64,000 nt of DNA from Melghirimyces thermohalophilus (GTDB taxonomy: Bacteria; Bacillota; Bacilli; Thermoactinomycetales; DSM-45169), in contig NZ_FMZA01000004.1 in NCBI RefSeq assembly GCF_900102685.1, positions 124,001-188,000 on the forward strand, given 5' to 3'. Positions 46,756 to 55,027 of this stretch are shown here, one piece after another. Made by a program: the position numbers and the translations under genes. A model generated the notes under the pieces. The model made no database searches, was not told the origin of the DNA, and saw only the letters and a program-made list of their open reading frames with translations. The first letter of the stretch is position 1. Every line of letters starts with the position of its first letter.

Positions 46756-47529
46756 TTACCGGGAGAGCCATTTGCGGAACATATGCTTGGTTCCTTCCCG
46801 GTTCATACGGGCGATGGCCGTGGTCAGCGGAATCCCTTTGGGACAAGCTTGGACACAGTTCTGGGAGTTACCGCATTCCTGCAGGCCGCCGTCTTCCAAC
46901 AGGGCGTCAGTCCGCTCATGTTTGTTCATCGCCCCGGTGGGATGGGCGTTAAACAGATCCACTTGACCTATGGCAAAGGGACCGATGAAGTCGGAGCGGG
47001 AGTTGACATTGGGGCAAGCCTGCAGACAGACACCGCAGGTCATGCACTTGGACAACTCATAGCGCCATTGCCGGTCCACTTCAGGCATCCGCGGTCCGGG
47101 GCCCAGGTCATGTGTCCCGTCGATGGGTATCCAGGCTTTCACCCGTTTCAGCGCATCGAACATCCGACTCCGATCTACCACCATGTCCCGGATCACCGGG
47201 AAGGTGTCCATCGGCTGTACCCGAATCGGCTGCTCCAGGTTATCCACCAGTGCGGAGCAGGCCTGACGGGGGGTACCGTTAATCACCATGGAGCAGGCAC
47301 CGCAAACCTCCTCCAGACAGTTGGCCTCCCAGCTGATCGGATTGACCCGTTCCCCTTTGGCATTCACTGGATTGCGCTGGATCTCCATCAAGGAGGAGTT
47401 CACCGTCATATTGGGGCGATACTCCAGCTCAAACTCTTCCTCATAGGGCTGGCTATCCGGTGAATCCTGGCGGGTAATGATGAAGCGGACGGTACGTTTT
47501 TCCTCCGCCGTCTTCGTTTGTTCACTCAT
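46756..47529 (-). CDS. sdhB: Succinate dehydrogenase iron-sulfur subunit
   Basis: Electron-transfer subunit of complex II at the membrane. 257 residues with 2Fe-2S site CGACSMVI (N-half) and the 4Fe-4S/3Fe-4S cysteine sets CMTCGVCLQACPNV and CVQACPKGIPL. It overlaps the sdhA stop (ATGA), third gene of sdhCAB. A terminator follows. Confidence 0.97.
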   Translation of the reverse strand: MSEQTKTAEEKRTVRFIITRQDSPDSQPYEEEFELEYRPNMTVNSSLMEIQRNPVNAKGERVNPISWEANCLEEVCGACSMVINGTPRQACSALVDNLEQPIRVQPMDTFPVIRDMVVDRSRMFDALKRVKAWIPIDGTHDLGPGPRMPEVDRQWRYELSKCMTCGVCLQACPNVNSRSDFIGPFAIGQVDLFNAHPTGAMNKHERTDALLEDGGLQECGNSQNCVQACPKGIPLTTAIARMNREGTKHMFRKWLSR

Positions 47530-49301
47530 TTATTCTCCGCCCCCTTGCTGTCAGCTTGCTTGGCCACGTCATACCGACGCGGACGCGGTTTGATGAGGGA
47601 GGTGTCCACTTCTTCATATTCAAAGGCCGGTCCGTTTTCCGTATACTTGGCTTTGGTTGTATACAACCAATCTTCGTCGTTACGGTCCGGGAAGTCCGGC
47701 TTATAGTGGGCCCCGCGGCTTTCGTTCCGATTGTAGGCACCGATGGTGATCACCCGGGCCAGTTCCAGCATGTTCCACAGTTGCCGGGTGAAGGAGGCGG
47801 CCTGGTTGTTATAGGTGCTGGAGTCGGCGATGTTAATCCGCTTGTACCGCTCCATCAGCTCCTGAATCTTATCGTCCGTCTCCTTCAATCTTTTGTTGTA
47901 ACGGACCACCGTCACATTATCGGTCATCCATTCACCCAGCTCCTTATGCAGCTGGTAGGGGTTTTCGTCCCCATCCATGCGCAGGATATTGTCGTATTTC
48001 TCCTGCTCCTTCTTGCCCTGGGCTTCAAACAGACTGGAGGGCAGATCCTCATAGGATTTGTCCAGACCTCGAATATACTCGAGGGCACTGGGGCCGGTCA
48101 CCATGCCGTCGTAGATACAGGAAAGCAGGGAGTTGGCACCCAGACGGTTCGCGCCGTGGTATTGATACTCCACCTCACCGGCGGCAAACAGACCCGGAAT
48201 GTTGGTCATGCCATTGTAGTCCACCCAGAGACCACCCATGGAATAGTGGACCGCCGGGAAGATCTTCATCGGTACCTTGCGAGGATCTTCACCCATAAAC
48301 TTCTCATAGATCTCGATAATGCCGCCCAGCTTAACATCCAGCTCTTTCGGATCTTTGTGGGACAGGTCGAGGTAAACCATGTTTTCCCCGTTGATTCCCA
48401 GTTTCATATCGACACAAACCTTAAAGATCGCCCGGGTGGCGATATCCCGGGGAACCAGGTTTCCGTATTCGGGATACATTTCCTCAAGGAAATACCAGGG
48501 TTTCCCGTCTTTATAGGTCCAGACGCGACCCCCTTCCCCGCGGGCGGATTCCGACATCAGCCGCAGTTTGTCATCCCCTGGAATAGCAGTGGGGTGCACC
48601 TGGATAAACTCGCCGTTGGCGTAGTAAGCACCCTGCTGGTAAACGGCGCTGGCCGCTGTTCCGGTGTTGATCAGGGAGTTGGTCGATTTACCGAAGATAA
48701 TCCCCGGTCCGCCGGTAGCCAGGATCACCGCATCCGCCGGGAACGACTTAATTTCCATGCTGCGCCGATCCTGGGCTACAATGCCGCGGCAACGCCCTTC
48801 ATCGTCCTGAATGATCGACAGGAACTCCCAATGTTCATACTTGGTGACGTTCCCCGCCACTTCATAGCGACGAACCTGCTCATCCAGGGCGTAAAGAAGT
48901 TGCTGACCGGTGGTGGCACCGGCAAAGGCGGTACGGTGGTGTTTGGTCCCCCCGAAACGTCGGAAGTCCAAGAGGCCTTCTGGCGTACGGTTAAAGGGAA
49001 CACCCATCCGGTCAAACAGATAGATGATCCCGGGTGCCGCTTCACACATCGCTTTGACCGGCGGCTGGTTGGCCAGAAAGTCCCCGCCGTATACAGTATC
49101 GTCAAAGTGTTCCCAAGGAGAATCCCCTTCCCCTTTGGTATTTACCGCACCGTTGATGCCTCCCTGTGCACAGACAGAGTGGGAACGACGAACGGGTACC
49201 ACTGAGAAAAGGTCGATGTCGGCCCCCGCTTCGGCCACCTTGGTCGCAGCCATCAGACCGGCGAGGCCGCCACCGACGATGATCACTTTTTCCTTCTTCA
49301 T
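47526..49301 (-). CDS. sdhA: Succinate dehydrogenase flavoprotein subunit
   Basis: Oxidises succinate to fumarate with covalent FAD. 591 residues. FAD-binding IIVGGGLAGLMAATKVAEAG at the N-terminus, the FAD-histidine region SHSVCAQGGINGAV, the active-site HPTAIPGDDKL and ALEYIRGL. Gram-positive B558-type sequence as in B. subtilis. Good ribosome site; 17 bases after sdhC. Very sure. Confidence 0.98.
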   Translation of the reverse strand: MKKEKVIIVGGGLAGLMAATKVAEAGADIDLFSVVPVRRSHSVCAQGGINGAVNTKGEGDSPWEHFDDTVYGGDFLANQPPVKAMCEAAPGIIYLFDRMGVPFNRTPEGLLDFRRFGGTKHHRTAFAGATTGQQLLYALDEQVRRYEVAGNVTKYEHWEFLSIIQDDEGRCRGIVAQDRRSMEIKSFPADAVILATGGPGIIFGKSTNSLINTGTAASAVYQQGAYYANGEFIQVHPTAIPGDDKLRLMSESARGEGGRVWTYKDGKPWYFLEEMYPEYGNLVPRDIATRAIFKVCVDMKLGINGENMVYLDLSHKDPKELDVKLGGIIEIYEKFMGEDPRKVPMKIFPAVHYSMGGLWVDYNGMTNIPGLFAAGEVEYQYHGANRLGANSLLSCIYDGMVTGPSALEYIRGLDKSYEDLPSSLFEAQGKKEQEKYDNILRMDGDENPYQLHKELGEWMTDNVTVVRYNKRLKETDDKIQELMERYKRINIADSSTYNNQAASFTRQLWNMLELARVITIGAYNRNESRGAHYKPDFPDRNDEDWLYTTKAKYTENGPAFEYEEVDTSLIKPRPRRYDVAKQADSKGAENK

Positions 49302-49318
49302 TTTGGCAAAGCCCCTTT

Positions 49319-49963
49319 CTACCGCTGAGCCAACTGATTGGCAAGATCACCGAACGCAAACAGCGCGCGGAGTCCAACATAGCTGACCAGTACGAATACA
49401 ACTGCCCAAACATAAGAGGAAACCCGCTGAGCCCGGGGACCCACGGTGATTCCCCAGGATACGAGGAAGGACCACATCCCGTTGGAGAAGTGGAATACAG
49501 CGGCCAGAATCCCGATCGCGTACCATACCTGGGTGACTGGATCGGAGAGAAGCTGCGCGGTCATCCCCGCTAACTCATGGGCACTATAGTCGTACAGTGC
49601 CACCTTTAACCGGGTCTCCCATACGTGCATCGTTACAAAAATCAAAGTGATGACACCGGTTACGCGCTGAAGCATAAACATGACGTTGCGAAAAGTACTG
49701 AAGTTTTTCAGGTTGTTGCTCCCCGTAAAGGCGATATACAGTCCATAAACGCCGTGATACAGGAGAGGTAAAAAGATAAAGAAGATCTCCAGTACCGGCA
49801 GGAAAGGAATGCCCCAAATCCATTCCACCTGCTCGACAAAAGCGTTTACACCTTTGGTTGCTTCATAGTTTGTGATCAGATGCTCAACCAAAAAAAAGCC
49901 GACTGGGATCACACCCAGCAGGGAGTGCAACCGTCTGTTGAAAAAACTACGGTGCTTGCTCAT
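49319..49963 (-). CDS. sdhC: Succinate dehydrogenase cytochrome b558 subunit
   Basis: Membrane anchor with two hemes, passes electrons to menaquinone. 214 residues from the ATG at 49961-49963 (a second ATG directly before it is also possible; the frame extends 46 codons further but has no site). Five hydrophobic segments; RRLHSLLGVIPVGFFLVEHL carries the conserved histidines and matches B. subtilis SdhC at the N-terminus. First gene of sdhCAB. Confidence 0.96.
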   Translation of the reverse strand: MSKHRSFFNRRLHSLLGVIPVGFFLVEHLITNYEATKGVNAFVEQVEWIWGIPFLPVLEIFFIFLPLLYHGVYGLYIAFTGSNNLKNFSTFRNVMFMLQRVTGVITLIFVTMHVWETRLKVALYDYSAHELAGMTAQLLSDPVTQVWYAIGILAAVFHFSNGMWSFLVSWGITVGPRAQRVSSYVWAVVFVLVSYVGLRALFAFGDLANQLAQR

Positions 49964-50091
49964 CATCTGCCCTCCATTTACCCCTGATTTAAAACGTGGA
50001 AACCTTCTCCCCCAAAAAGGCAACGGCTGAGAGGCCTCATCTAAAAGGTTTCGCTTCCGGGAAAGAAAAGTTTCATCCCGATGACATGATA

Positions 50092-50121
50092 ATTGTACTC
50101 TCAATTTCGACAGACCGTCAA
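50092..50121 (-). promoter_or_regulatory. SigA-type promoter of sdhCAB
   Basis: TTGACG (50116-50121), 18 bases, TACAAT (50092-50097) on the minus strand; leaves a ~120-base leader before sdhC. Confidence 0.75.
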
Positions 50122-50164
50122 GTTAGGGGTTGCGGCAATTCTGGTAAATAAAAGCAACGAGCAT

Positions 50165-50197
50165 AAAAAAACGGACCGGTTTTAACCAAACCGATCC
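50165..50197 (-). terminator. Terminator of metX
   Basis: Stem GGATCGGTTT/AAACCGGTCC (50173-50197) on the minus strand followed by GTTTTTTT, 14 bases after the metX stop. Confidence 0.85.
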
Positions 50198-50210
50198 TGG
50201 GACTTTTAAC

Positions 50211-51323
50211 TCAGCCCACTGTACTGCGGGAACGCGTCCCTGTTAAGAAGTTTTTGATACGGGGTCCCATTTCACGAAAATCGACTAGAAATGCATCATG
50301 ACCATACTCTGAGGATATCTCCAAGAGGTCACAATTTTTGTCCAATCCTTTCAACTGCTTATAGAGTTCCCGCTGCTGCTCGATGGGAAACAACTGGTCC
50401 TCCTGGATTCCGATCACCAGCACCTCCGCCGTGATCCGAGACAGAGGCATCTCTTCCCGATCCCGTGCCAGGTCGTGAGTATCCATCGCCTTCAACAGGT
50501 GCAGATAACTGTTGGCATCGAAACGCTTTACCAACTTATTGCCTTGGTGGCGCAGATAACTTTCCACCTGAAATAGAGAGTTCATCTGGGCCACATCCCC
50601 CTCCACCTGCAGCCCACGGCTGAATCGCTTCTCAAAGAGCTGCGGCGTGCGGTAAGTGACCATGGCCAACATGCGGGCTACAGCCAATCCCTTCACCGGA
50701 CCCGGCCCCGGATAATAGTCTCCGTTTTTGTATCCGGGGTCGGACAAGATCGCCTGCCTCCCGATATCGTTGTAGGCGATCGCTGTCGGTGTCAGAGAAA
50801 AAGCGGTGGCGATCGGGACCAGTTTTCTGGCGAAGGCGGGGTACATCACGCCCCATTCCAACACCATCATCCCGCCCATGGAACCCCCGATCACCATTTC
50901 CGCCCGTTCAATTCCCAATACCTCCAAACACCGTTTCTGAACCCGGACCATATCTCGGATGCTGACGAAGGGAAAGGAGGAACCGTAAGGCTTCCCCGTT
51001 TTCGGATTCACAGAGGAGGGGCCGGTTGAGCCGTCGCATCCGCCCGGAACGTTCATGGTGATCACATGGTACTGATCCGTATCGATAAAACGATCAGGAC
51101 CGATCAATCCGTCCCACCAACCGGGAGAGGCTTCGTCCCCTACCGCATGGGCATCACCGGTCAGCGCGTGGCAAACCACGACCACATTGCTCCCATCGGA
51201 TTCCGGTGCCTGCCCAGCGGATTCCAATGCTACATTTACTTCCGGGAGTACCTCTCCACCTTCCAGTCGGATCGAACCCACCGATACGGTTTTGCGCTCG
51301 AAGATCCGGGCAGTTACCGGCAT
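50211..51323 (-). CDS. metX: Homoserine O-acetyltransferase
   Basis: Activates homoserine for methionine synthesis. Alpha/beta-hydrolase fold, 370 residues from the ATG at 51321-51323, six bases after AAGGGG. Nucleophile serine in MVIGGSMGGMMVLEWG, oxyanion region VVCHALTGDAHA, catalytic aspartate and histidine near the end (EISSEYGHDAFLVD). Regulated by the SAM-I riboswitch upstream. B. subtilis uses MetA instead; MetX at this spot, between sdhC and lysC, is an insertion relative to it. Confidence 0.96.
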   Translation of the reverse strand: MPVTARIFERKTVSVGSIRLEGGEVLPEVNVALESAGQAPESDGSNVVVVCHALTGDAHAVGDEASPGWWDGLIGPDRFIDTDQYHVITMNVPGGCDGSTGPSSVNPKTGKPYGSSFPFVSIRDMVRVQKRCLEVLGIERAEMVIGGSMGGMMVLEWGVMYPAFARKLVPIATAFSLTPTAIAYNDIGRQAILSDPGYKNGDYYPGPGPVKGLAVARMLAMVTYRTPQLFEKRFSRGLQVEGDVAQMNSLFQVESYLRHQGNKLVKRFDANSYLHLLKAMDTHDLARDREEMPLSRITAEVLVIGIQEDQLFPIEQQRELYKQLKGLDKNCDLLEISSEYGHDAFLVDFREMGPRIKNFLTGTRSRSTVG

Positions 51324-51349
51324 TTGTATCCCCTTCCTGTACTTGAGAA

Positions 51350-51511
51350 ATAAAAACACCCTCTCCCGGAGGAAGAGGGTGGCGAATACACGGTTGTCAC
51401 CAACGCTCTTCTCATCTTCCGGGGCAGCCCCGCAGGAGTTGGCACCTTTCCCAAAATGGGTGGTTGCCGCGGTTTCATCGGGCCAGTCCCTCCACCGCTC
51501 TGGATAAGAAG
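51350..51511 (-). promoter_or_regulatory. SAM-I (S-box) riboswitch of metX
   Basis: On the minus strand: CTTATCCAGAGCGGTGGAGG, GGCCCGATGAAACCGCGGCA, then GGTGCCAACTCCTGC and GATGAGAAGAGC, the S-box consensus (aptamer about 51404-51511). The platform is a terminator hairpin CCACCCTCT/AGAGGGTG (51356-51382) with TTTTTATTT. SAM binding would stop transcription before metX. Confidence 0.96.
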
Positions 51512-51540
51512 AAGTCGATCATCGTTATGGAATTGGCTTT

Positions 51541-51569
51541 ATCATAAGACGATTGTTCACAATTGTCAA
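51541..51569 (-). promoter_or_regulatory. SigA-type promoter of metX
   Basis: TTGACA (51564-51569), 17 bases, TATGAT (51541-51546) on the minus strand, just before the S-box. Confidence 0.8.
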
Positions 51570-51577
51570 GACCTTAT

Positions 51578-51836
51578 CTAGTGGGGTGGTCCGTCAGAAT
51601 ACCCTTTACTTATCTACACTGTCTGGAGAGGTCATGTTGCCCTACGTCCGTTGCACCCATACCATAGGGCACAAGTCTCGCCTGTTCACATCGTTCCGGT
51701 CTCACTATGCCATTCTTGAAGAGTGACACTGTTGCTCCGGATCACCCTACGGGCGTGGGCAAAAGCTGACACCATGCAGTAGATTTCGTTCATGATCAAT
51801 GATGGGGTCCCCTTCCCCCTTTTTTTGCATAGAGAT
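51578..51836. other. Intergenic part of the LD-carboxypeptidase cassette
   Basis: About 260 bases upstream of the carboxypeptidase gene and inside the two repeats. No gene, tRNA or clear promoter was recognised. It may be remains of a mobile element or of a lost gene. A small stem AGGC/GCCT (51837-51849) followed by TTTTTT lies at its end, only 22 bases before the next start codon. Confidence 0.35.
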
Positions 51837-51871
51837 AGGCAAAATGCCTTTTTTGAAAAGGGGATAACGTC

Positions 51872-52801
51872 ATGGCTATAAGACCACCGGCTTTACAGAT
51901 GGGTGATACGATTGGGGTCGTCACATTAGGTAGTCCGCTCCCTGCGAATATCATTAATGAGCGTTTAAACACGGTCCGAAATATGGGGTTCAATGTTGTG
52001 CTCGGTGAGCATGTGTACGATCAAAACGGGTTTCTCGCCGGGACGGACGTGGAACGTGCTGCTGATCTGATGCGCATGTTTGAAAACGAGGATGTGAAAT
52101 TGATCCTGCCGACAAGAGGCGGGGTGGGAGTCGCCGGGATCCTGCCCTACTTGGACTTTGAAGTGATTCGTCGCCATCCGAAAATTGTAACAGGATACAG
52201 CGACATTACCGTATTGCAAAATGTGTTAACGCAATATGTCAATTTGATCACGTTCGACAGTTTAATGCTCATCGACTTTCAGTTGGAGACACCGATATAC
52301 AATTTCAACCAATTCTTCACAGCCACTTCGACTTTCACTTCACCAAGACAAATACAAAATCCACCGGGCATTCCACTGGTAAGCAAAGTTCCCGGCAATG
52401 TGATCGGTCCAGTTGTCGGGGGAAACTTGACTTCGTTCGTCGATACGTTGGGAACTCCTTTTGAAATCGATACACGAGGAAAAATTTTACTCCTAGAAGA
52501 GACGCATGAACCGATCAATACCGTATACAGGTATATGAATCAGCTGAAGTTGGCTGGTAAATTCCACGATTGTATCGGCATTATTATGGGTCAGTGTACG
52601 GAATGTCCGATAGCTTATGGTCAGTCATATGAAGATTTAATCAACGAATTGATCGTCCCGCTCGGAAAACCACTCATGACCAATCTTGCCACGGCACATG
52701 GGAGATATAAAGCGGCGATTCCGATTGGCGCGAGGGTTCACTTAAATACGATGAATCAGACGATAACAGTGATGGAACCCACGGTTTCATATACGGGTTG
52801 A
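51872..52801 (+). CDS. S66-family LD-carboxypeptidase (LdcA/MccF-like)
   Basis: 309 residues. Serine peptidase of family S66: nucleophile serine in VTGYSDITVL, glutamate in LLLEETHEPI, and histidine in NLATAHGRYK. The family cuts L,D bonds in cell-wall tetrapeptides (LdcA) or inactivates microcin C-type antibiotics (MccF). No signal peptide, so cytoplasmic; both roles fit that. ATG after GGGGATAACGTC. It is more AT-rich than its neighbours, faces against them and lies between two copies of a SAM riboswitch, all signs of acquisition. Confidence 0.92.
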   Translation: MAIRPPALQMGDTIGVVTLGSPLPANIINERLNTVRNMGFNVVLGEHVYDQNGFLAGTDVERAADLMRMFENEDVKLILPTRGGVGVAGILPYLDFEVIRRHPKIVTGYSDITVLQNVLTQYVNLITFDSLMLIDFQLETPIYNFNQFFTATSTFTSPRQIQNPPGIPLVSKVPGNVIGPVVGGNLTSFVDTLGTPFEIDTRGKILLLEETHEPINTVYRYMNQLKLAGKFHDCIGIIMGQCTECPIAYGQSYEDLINELIVPLGKPLMTNLATAHGRYKAAIPIGARVHLNTMNQTITVMEPTVSYTG

Positions 52802-52821
52802 GAGGCAACACTTACCATTGG

Positions 52822-53068
52822 TATGCCCCTTCCTGTGCTTGAAGTAAAACCACCCTCTCCCAGTGGAAGAGGGTGGTGTGTACGCGGTGATCAGCAACGC
52901 TCTTCTCATCTTCAGGGGGCAGCCCCGCAGGAGTTGGCACCTTTCCCGAAATGGGTGGTTGCCGCGGTTTCATCGGGCCCGTCCCTCCACCGCTCTGGAT
53001 AAGAAGAAGTCGATCATCGTTATGGAATTGGGGTCATAAGATGATTGTTCGCAATTGTCAAGACCTTA
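52822..53068 (-). repeat. Direct repeat copy B (orphan promoter, SAM riboswitch, ribosome site)
   Basis: Second copy of the 51327-51577 segment. Its right end reaches the stop codon of oppD; its left end keeps AGGAAGGGG and an ATG (52816-52818) that opens only a 20-codon frame, antisense to the carboxypeptidase 3' end. Confidence 0.93.
52845..53006 (-). promoter_or_regulatory. Orphan SAM-I riboswitch without a downstream gene
   Basis: The aptamer (about 52897-53006) has all S-box blocks, identical in most positions to the metX copy, and the terminator stem CCACCCTCT/AGAGGGTGG (52850-52876) followed by TTTTA. A promoter TTGACA (53056-53061)-17-TATGAC (53033-53038) precedes it. Transcription would run into the 3' end of the carboxypeptidase gene on the opposite strand. 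Confidence 0.92.
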
Positions 53069-54094
53069 CCGAATGTTGACCCGGGCGGCGGGCTCATCTC
53101 GGTCTGCCGCTGGGGCGTCCGGGTGTTCCAGCCAACAGGAGACCTGGTGAGAATCAGACACCTCGGTCCACGCCGGCATCTCTTCGTGGCAGATGTACAT
53201 GGCATGGGGGCACCGATCAGCAAAGGGACAGCCCCGTGGGGGATCGAGCAGATCCGGCGGGGAGCCGGGGATCGGGATCAGATCGTCCTCCCGCTTCTGA
53301 TCCAGCCGCGGCATGGAATCCATCAGTCCCCAGGTGTAGGGATGGCGGGAGCGATGGAAGATATCATCGACGCGGCCGGTTTCCACCACTTTTCCTCCGT
53401 ACATGACGGCCACCCGCTGGGCCATTTCCGCCACCACGCCCAGATCGTGAGTGATCAGAATGATGGCCGTCTCCATCTTTTGCTGCAGTTCCTTCATCAG
53501 GTCCAAGATTTGAGCCTGAATGGTGACATCGAGGGCGGTGGTCGGTTCGTCTGCGATCAAGATTTTCGGGTTACAGGCGAGGGCAATGGCGATCATCGCC
53601 CGCTGCCGCATTCCCCCGCTGTATTGGTGGGGATACTGGTGGATCCGTCTCTCCGGGTTGGGAATCCCTACCAACCGCAACATCTCCACCGCTTTTTGGA
53701 GGGCTTCCCCTTTGCCAAAATCATGGTGCCACTGCAACCCCTCTGTGATTTGCCGCCCTACAGTCATCGTCGGATTGAGGGAGGTCATCGGATCCTGGAA
53801 GATCATCCCGATCTCAGAACCGCGAATTTTGTACATCTCCTGATCCGGAACCTGGGTCAGATCCCGCTCCCCAAATCGAATCGTGCCCGACTTGATCACC
53901 CCTGGAGGGGAGGGAATCAGTCGGACAATAGACTGAGCGGTGACGCTTTTACCGCTCCCCGACTCCCCCACGATGGCCAAGGTTTCTCCCTTATCCAGGT
54001 GGAGATCGACGCCCCGCACCGCTTTTACTTCTCCATTATAGGTTTGAAACGAGACATGGAGTCCCTCGATTTGCAATATCGTCTGGTTAGTCAT
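53066..54094 (-). CDS. oppD: Oligopeptide ABC transporter ATP-binding protein OppD
   Basis: ATPase of a peptide importer, 342 residues. Walker A GESGSGKS, signature YSGGMRQRAMIA, Walker B ILIADEPTTALD, and the C-terminal oligopeptide-transporter cysteine region CPFADRCPHAMYIC. Full length for OppD. Its stop codon lies inside the duplicated riboswitch segment. The usual partner ATPase gene oppF is not found downstream. Start ATG, 12 bases after oppC. Confidence 0.95.
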   Translation of the reverse strand: MTNQTILQIEGLHVSFQTYNGEVKAVRGVDLHLDKGETLAIVGESGSGKSVTAQSIVRLIPSPPGVIKSGTIRFGERDLTQVPDQEMYKIRGSEIGMIFQDPMTSLNPTMTVGRQITEGLQWHHDFGKGEALQKAVEMLRLVGIPNPERRIHQYPHQYSGGMRQRAMIAIALACNPKILIADEPTTALDVTIQAQILDLMKELQQKMETAIILITHDLGVVAEMAQRVAVMYGGKVVETGRVDDIFHRSRHPYTWGLMDSMPRLDQKREDDLIPIPGSPPDLLDPPRGCPFADRCPHAMYICHEEMPAWTEVSDSHQVSCWLEHPDAPAADRDEPAARVNIR

Positions 54095-54106
54095 GTCATC
54101 CCCACC

Positions 54107-55027
54107 TCACTTTCGCATTTTCGGATCCAGCACATCCCGAAGCCCGTCCCCAAAAGCGTTGAAAGCCAGCAACGTCAAGCTGAGGAATAAGGTGGGGAAA
54201 AACAGGCGCCACCACTCGTCGGTCAAAATCACCGTCAGGGCATCGTCGATCATCGTCCCCCAACTGGCTACCGGCGCTTGCACCCCGAGTCCGAGGAAAC
54301 TGAGGAAAGCCTCAGCAAAGATGGCATTGGGAACAGTATAGGTGAGCAACACCAGAATCGGTCCCATCGTGTTGGGAATCAGATGCTTCTTCATCAGCCG
54401 CTTGGTATCCGCCCCCAAGGTGCGAGCAGCCATCACATACTCCTGGTTTTTCAGCTGCAACACCTGTCCGCGGACCAGACGGGCCATGTTGAGCCACCCG
54501 GTCACAGTCAACGCGATGATGATCGTATCGAGCCCGGGGCCCAACACCACCAAGAGCAGAATCACCACCAGCAGATAGGGCAGGCCCCACAGGACATCGA
54601 CGATCCGCATCATGATTTCATCCGTGCGCCCACCCTTATATCCGGAAATCCCCCCGTACAACACACCGATCACCAGGTCGATCAGAGCGGCAACCACCCC
54701 GATGGTGAGGGAGACTCTCGCTCCGTACCAGGTTCGTACAAACATATCCCGGCCCAGGTCATCTGTCCCAAACCAATGTTCACTCGAAGGCCCCAAATTG
54801 CGCCCATCCCCTAGATCCTGCTGATAATAGGTGTATTCCGTCATCCAGGGACCGGCGATGGCCATAAACGCCAACAGCAGGATGACGACCAGACCGCCCA
54901 TTCCCAGCCAATTTTTGCGAAGACGAATCCAGACATCCTGCCAAAAGGTGAGACTAGGCCGACGAATCGCTTCCGCCTCGGTCAGCTTCCGTTCCGCCCG
55001 CTGAAATTTTTCCGCAGGAATCGCCAT
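54107..55027 (-). CDS. oppC: Oligopeptide ABC transporter permease OppC
   Basis: Permease, 306 residues: N-terminal cytoplasmic tail, first span LGMGGLVVILLLAFMAIAG, the OppC_N then binding-protein-dependent transport domain with about six spans and the EAA loop EYVMAARTLGADTKRLM. ATG after AAAGGAGGGG, one base after the oppB stop. Confidence 0.95.
   Translation of the reverse strand: MAIPAEKFQRAERKLTEAEAIRRPSLTFWQDVWIRLRKNWLGMGGLVVILLLAFMAIAGPWMTEYTYYQQDLGDGRNLGPSSEHWFGTDDLGRDMFVRTWYGARVSLTIGVVAALIDLVIGVLYGGISGYKGGRTDEIMMRIVDVLWGLPYLLVVILLLVVLGPGLDTIIIALTVTGWLNMARLVRGQVLQLKNQEYVMAARTLGADTKRLMKKHLIPNTMGPILVLLTYTVPNAIFAEAFLSFLGLGVQAPVASWGTMIDDALTVILTDEWWRLFFPTLFLSLTLLAFNAFGDGLRDVLDPKMRK

Larger units (their letters stand above)
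51327..51577 (-). repeat. Direct repeat copy A (metX promoter, SAM riboswitch, ribosome site)
   Basis: About 250 bases nearly identical to 52822-53068 and in the same orientation. The copies share promoter, aptamer, terminator and the AGGAAGGGG ribosome site, and diverge at scattered positions, more in the terminator loop. Confidence 0.93.

Noticed and set aside
46271-46846. Minus-strand frame of 191 codons after sdhB
   Set aside because: It overlaps sdhB, crosses the sdhB terminator, has no ribosome site and no domain.
47556-49205. Plus-strand open frame of 549 codons opposite sdhA
   Set aside because: A shadow caused by high G+C codon use in sdhA; the translation has no recognisable motifs.
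51578-51836. Possible transposase or group II intron remnant upstream of the carboxypeptidase
   Set aside because: No terminal repeats, transposase motif or domain V stem could be found; left as an unassigned region.
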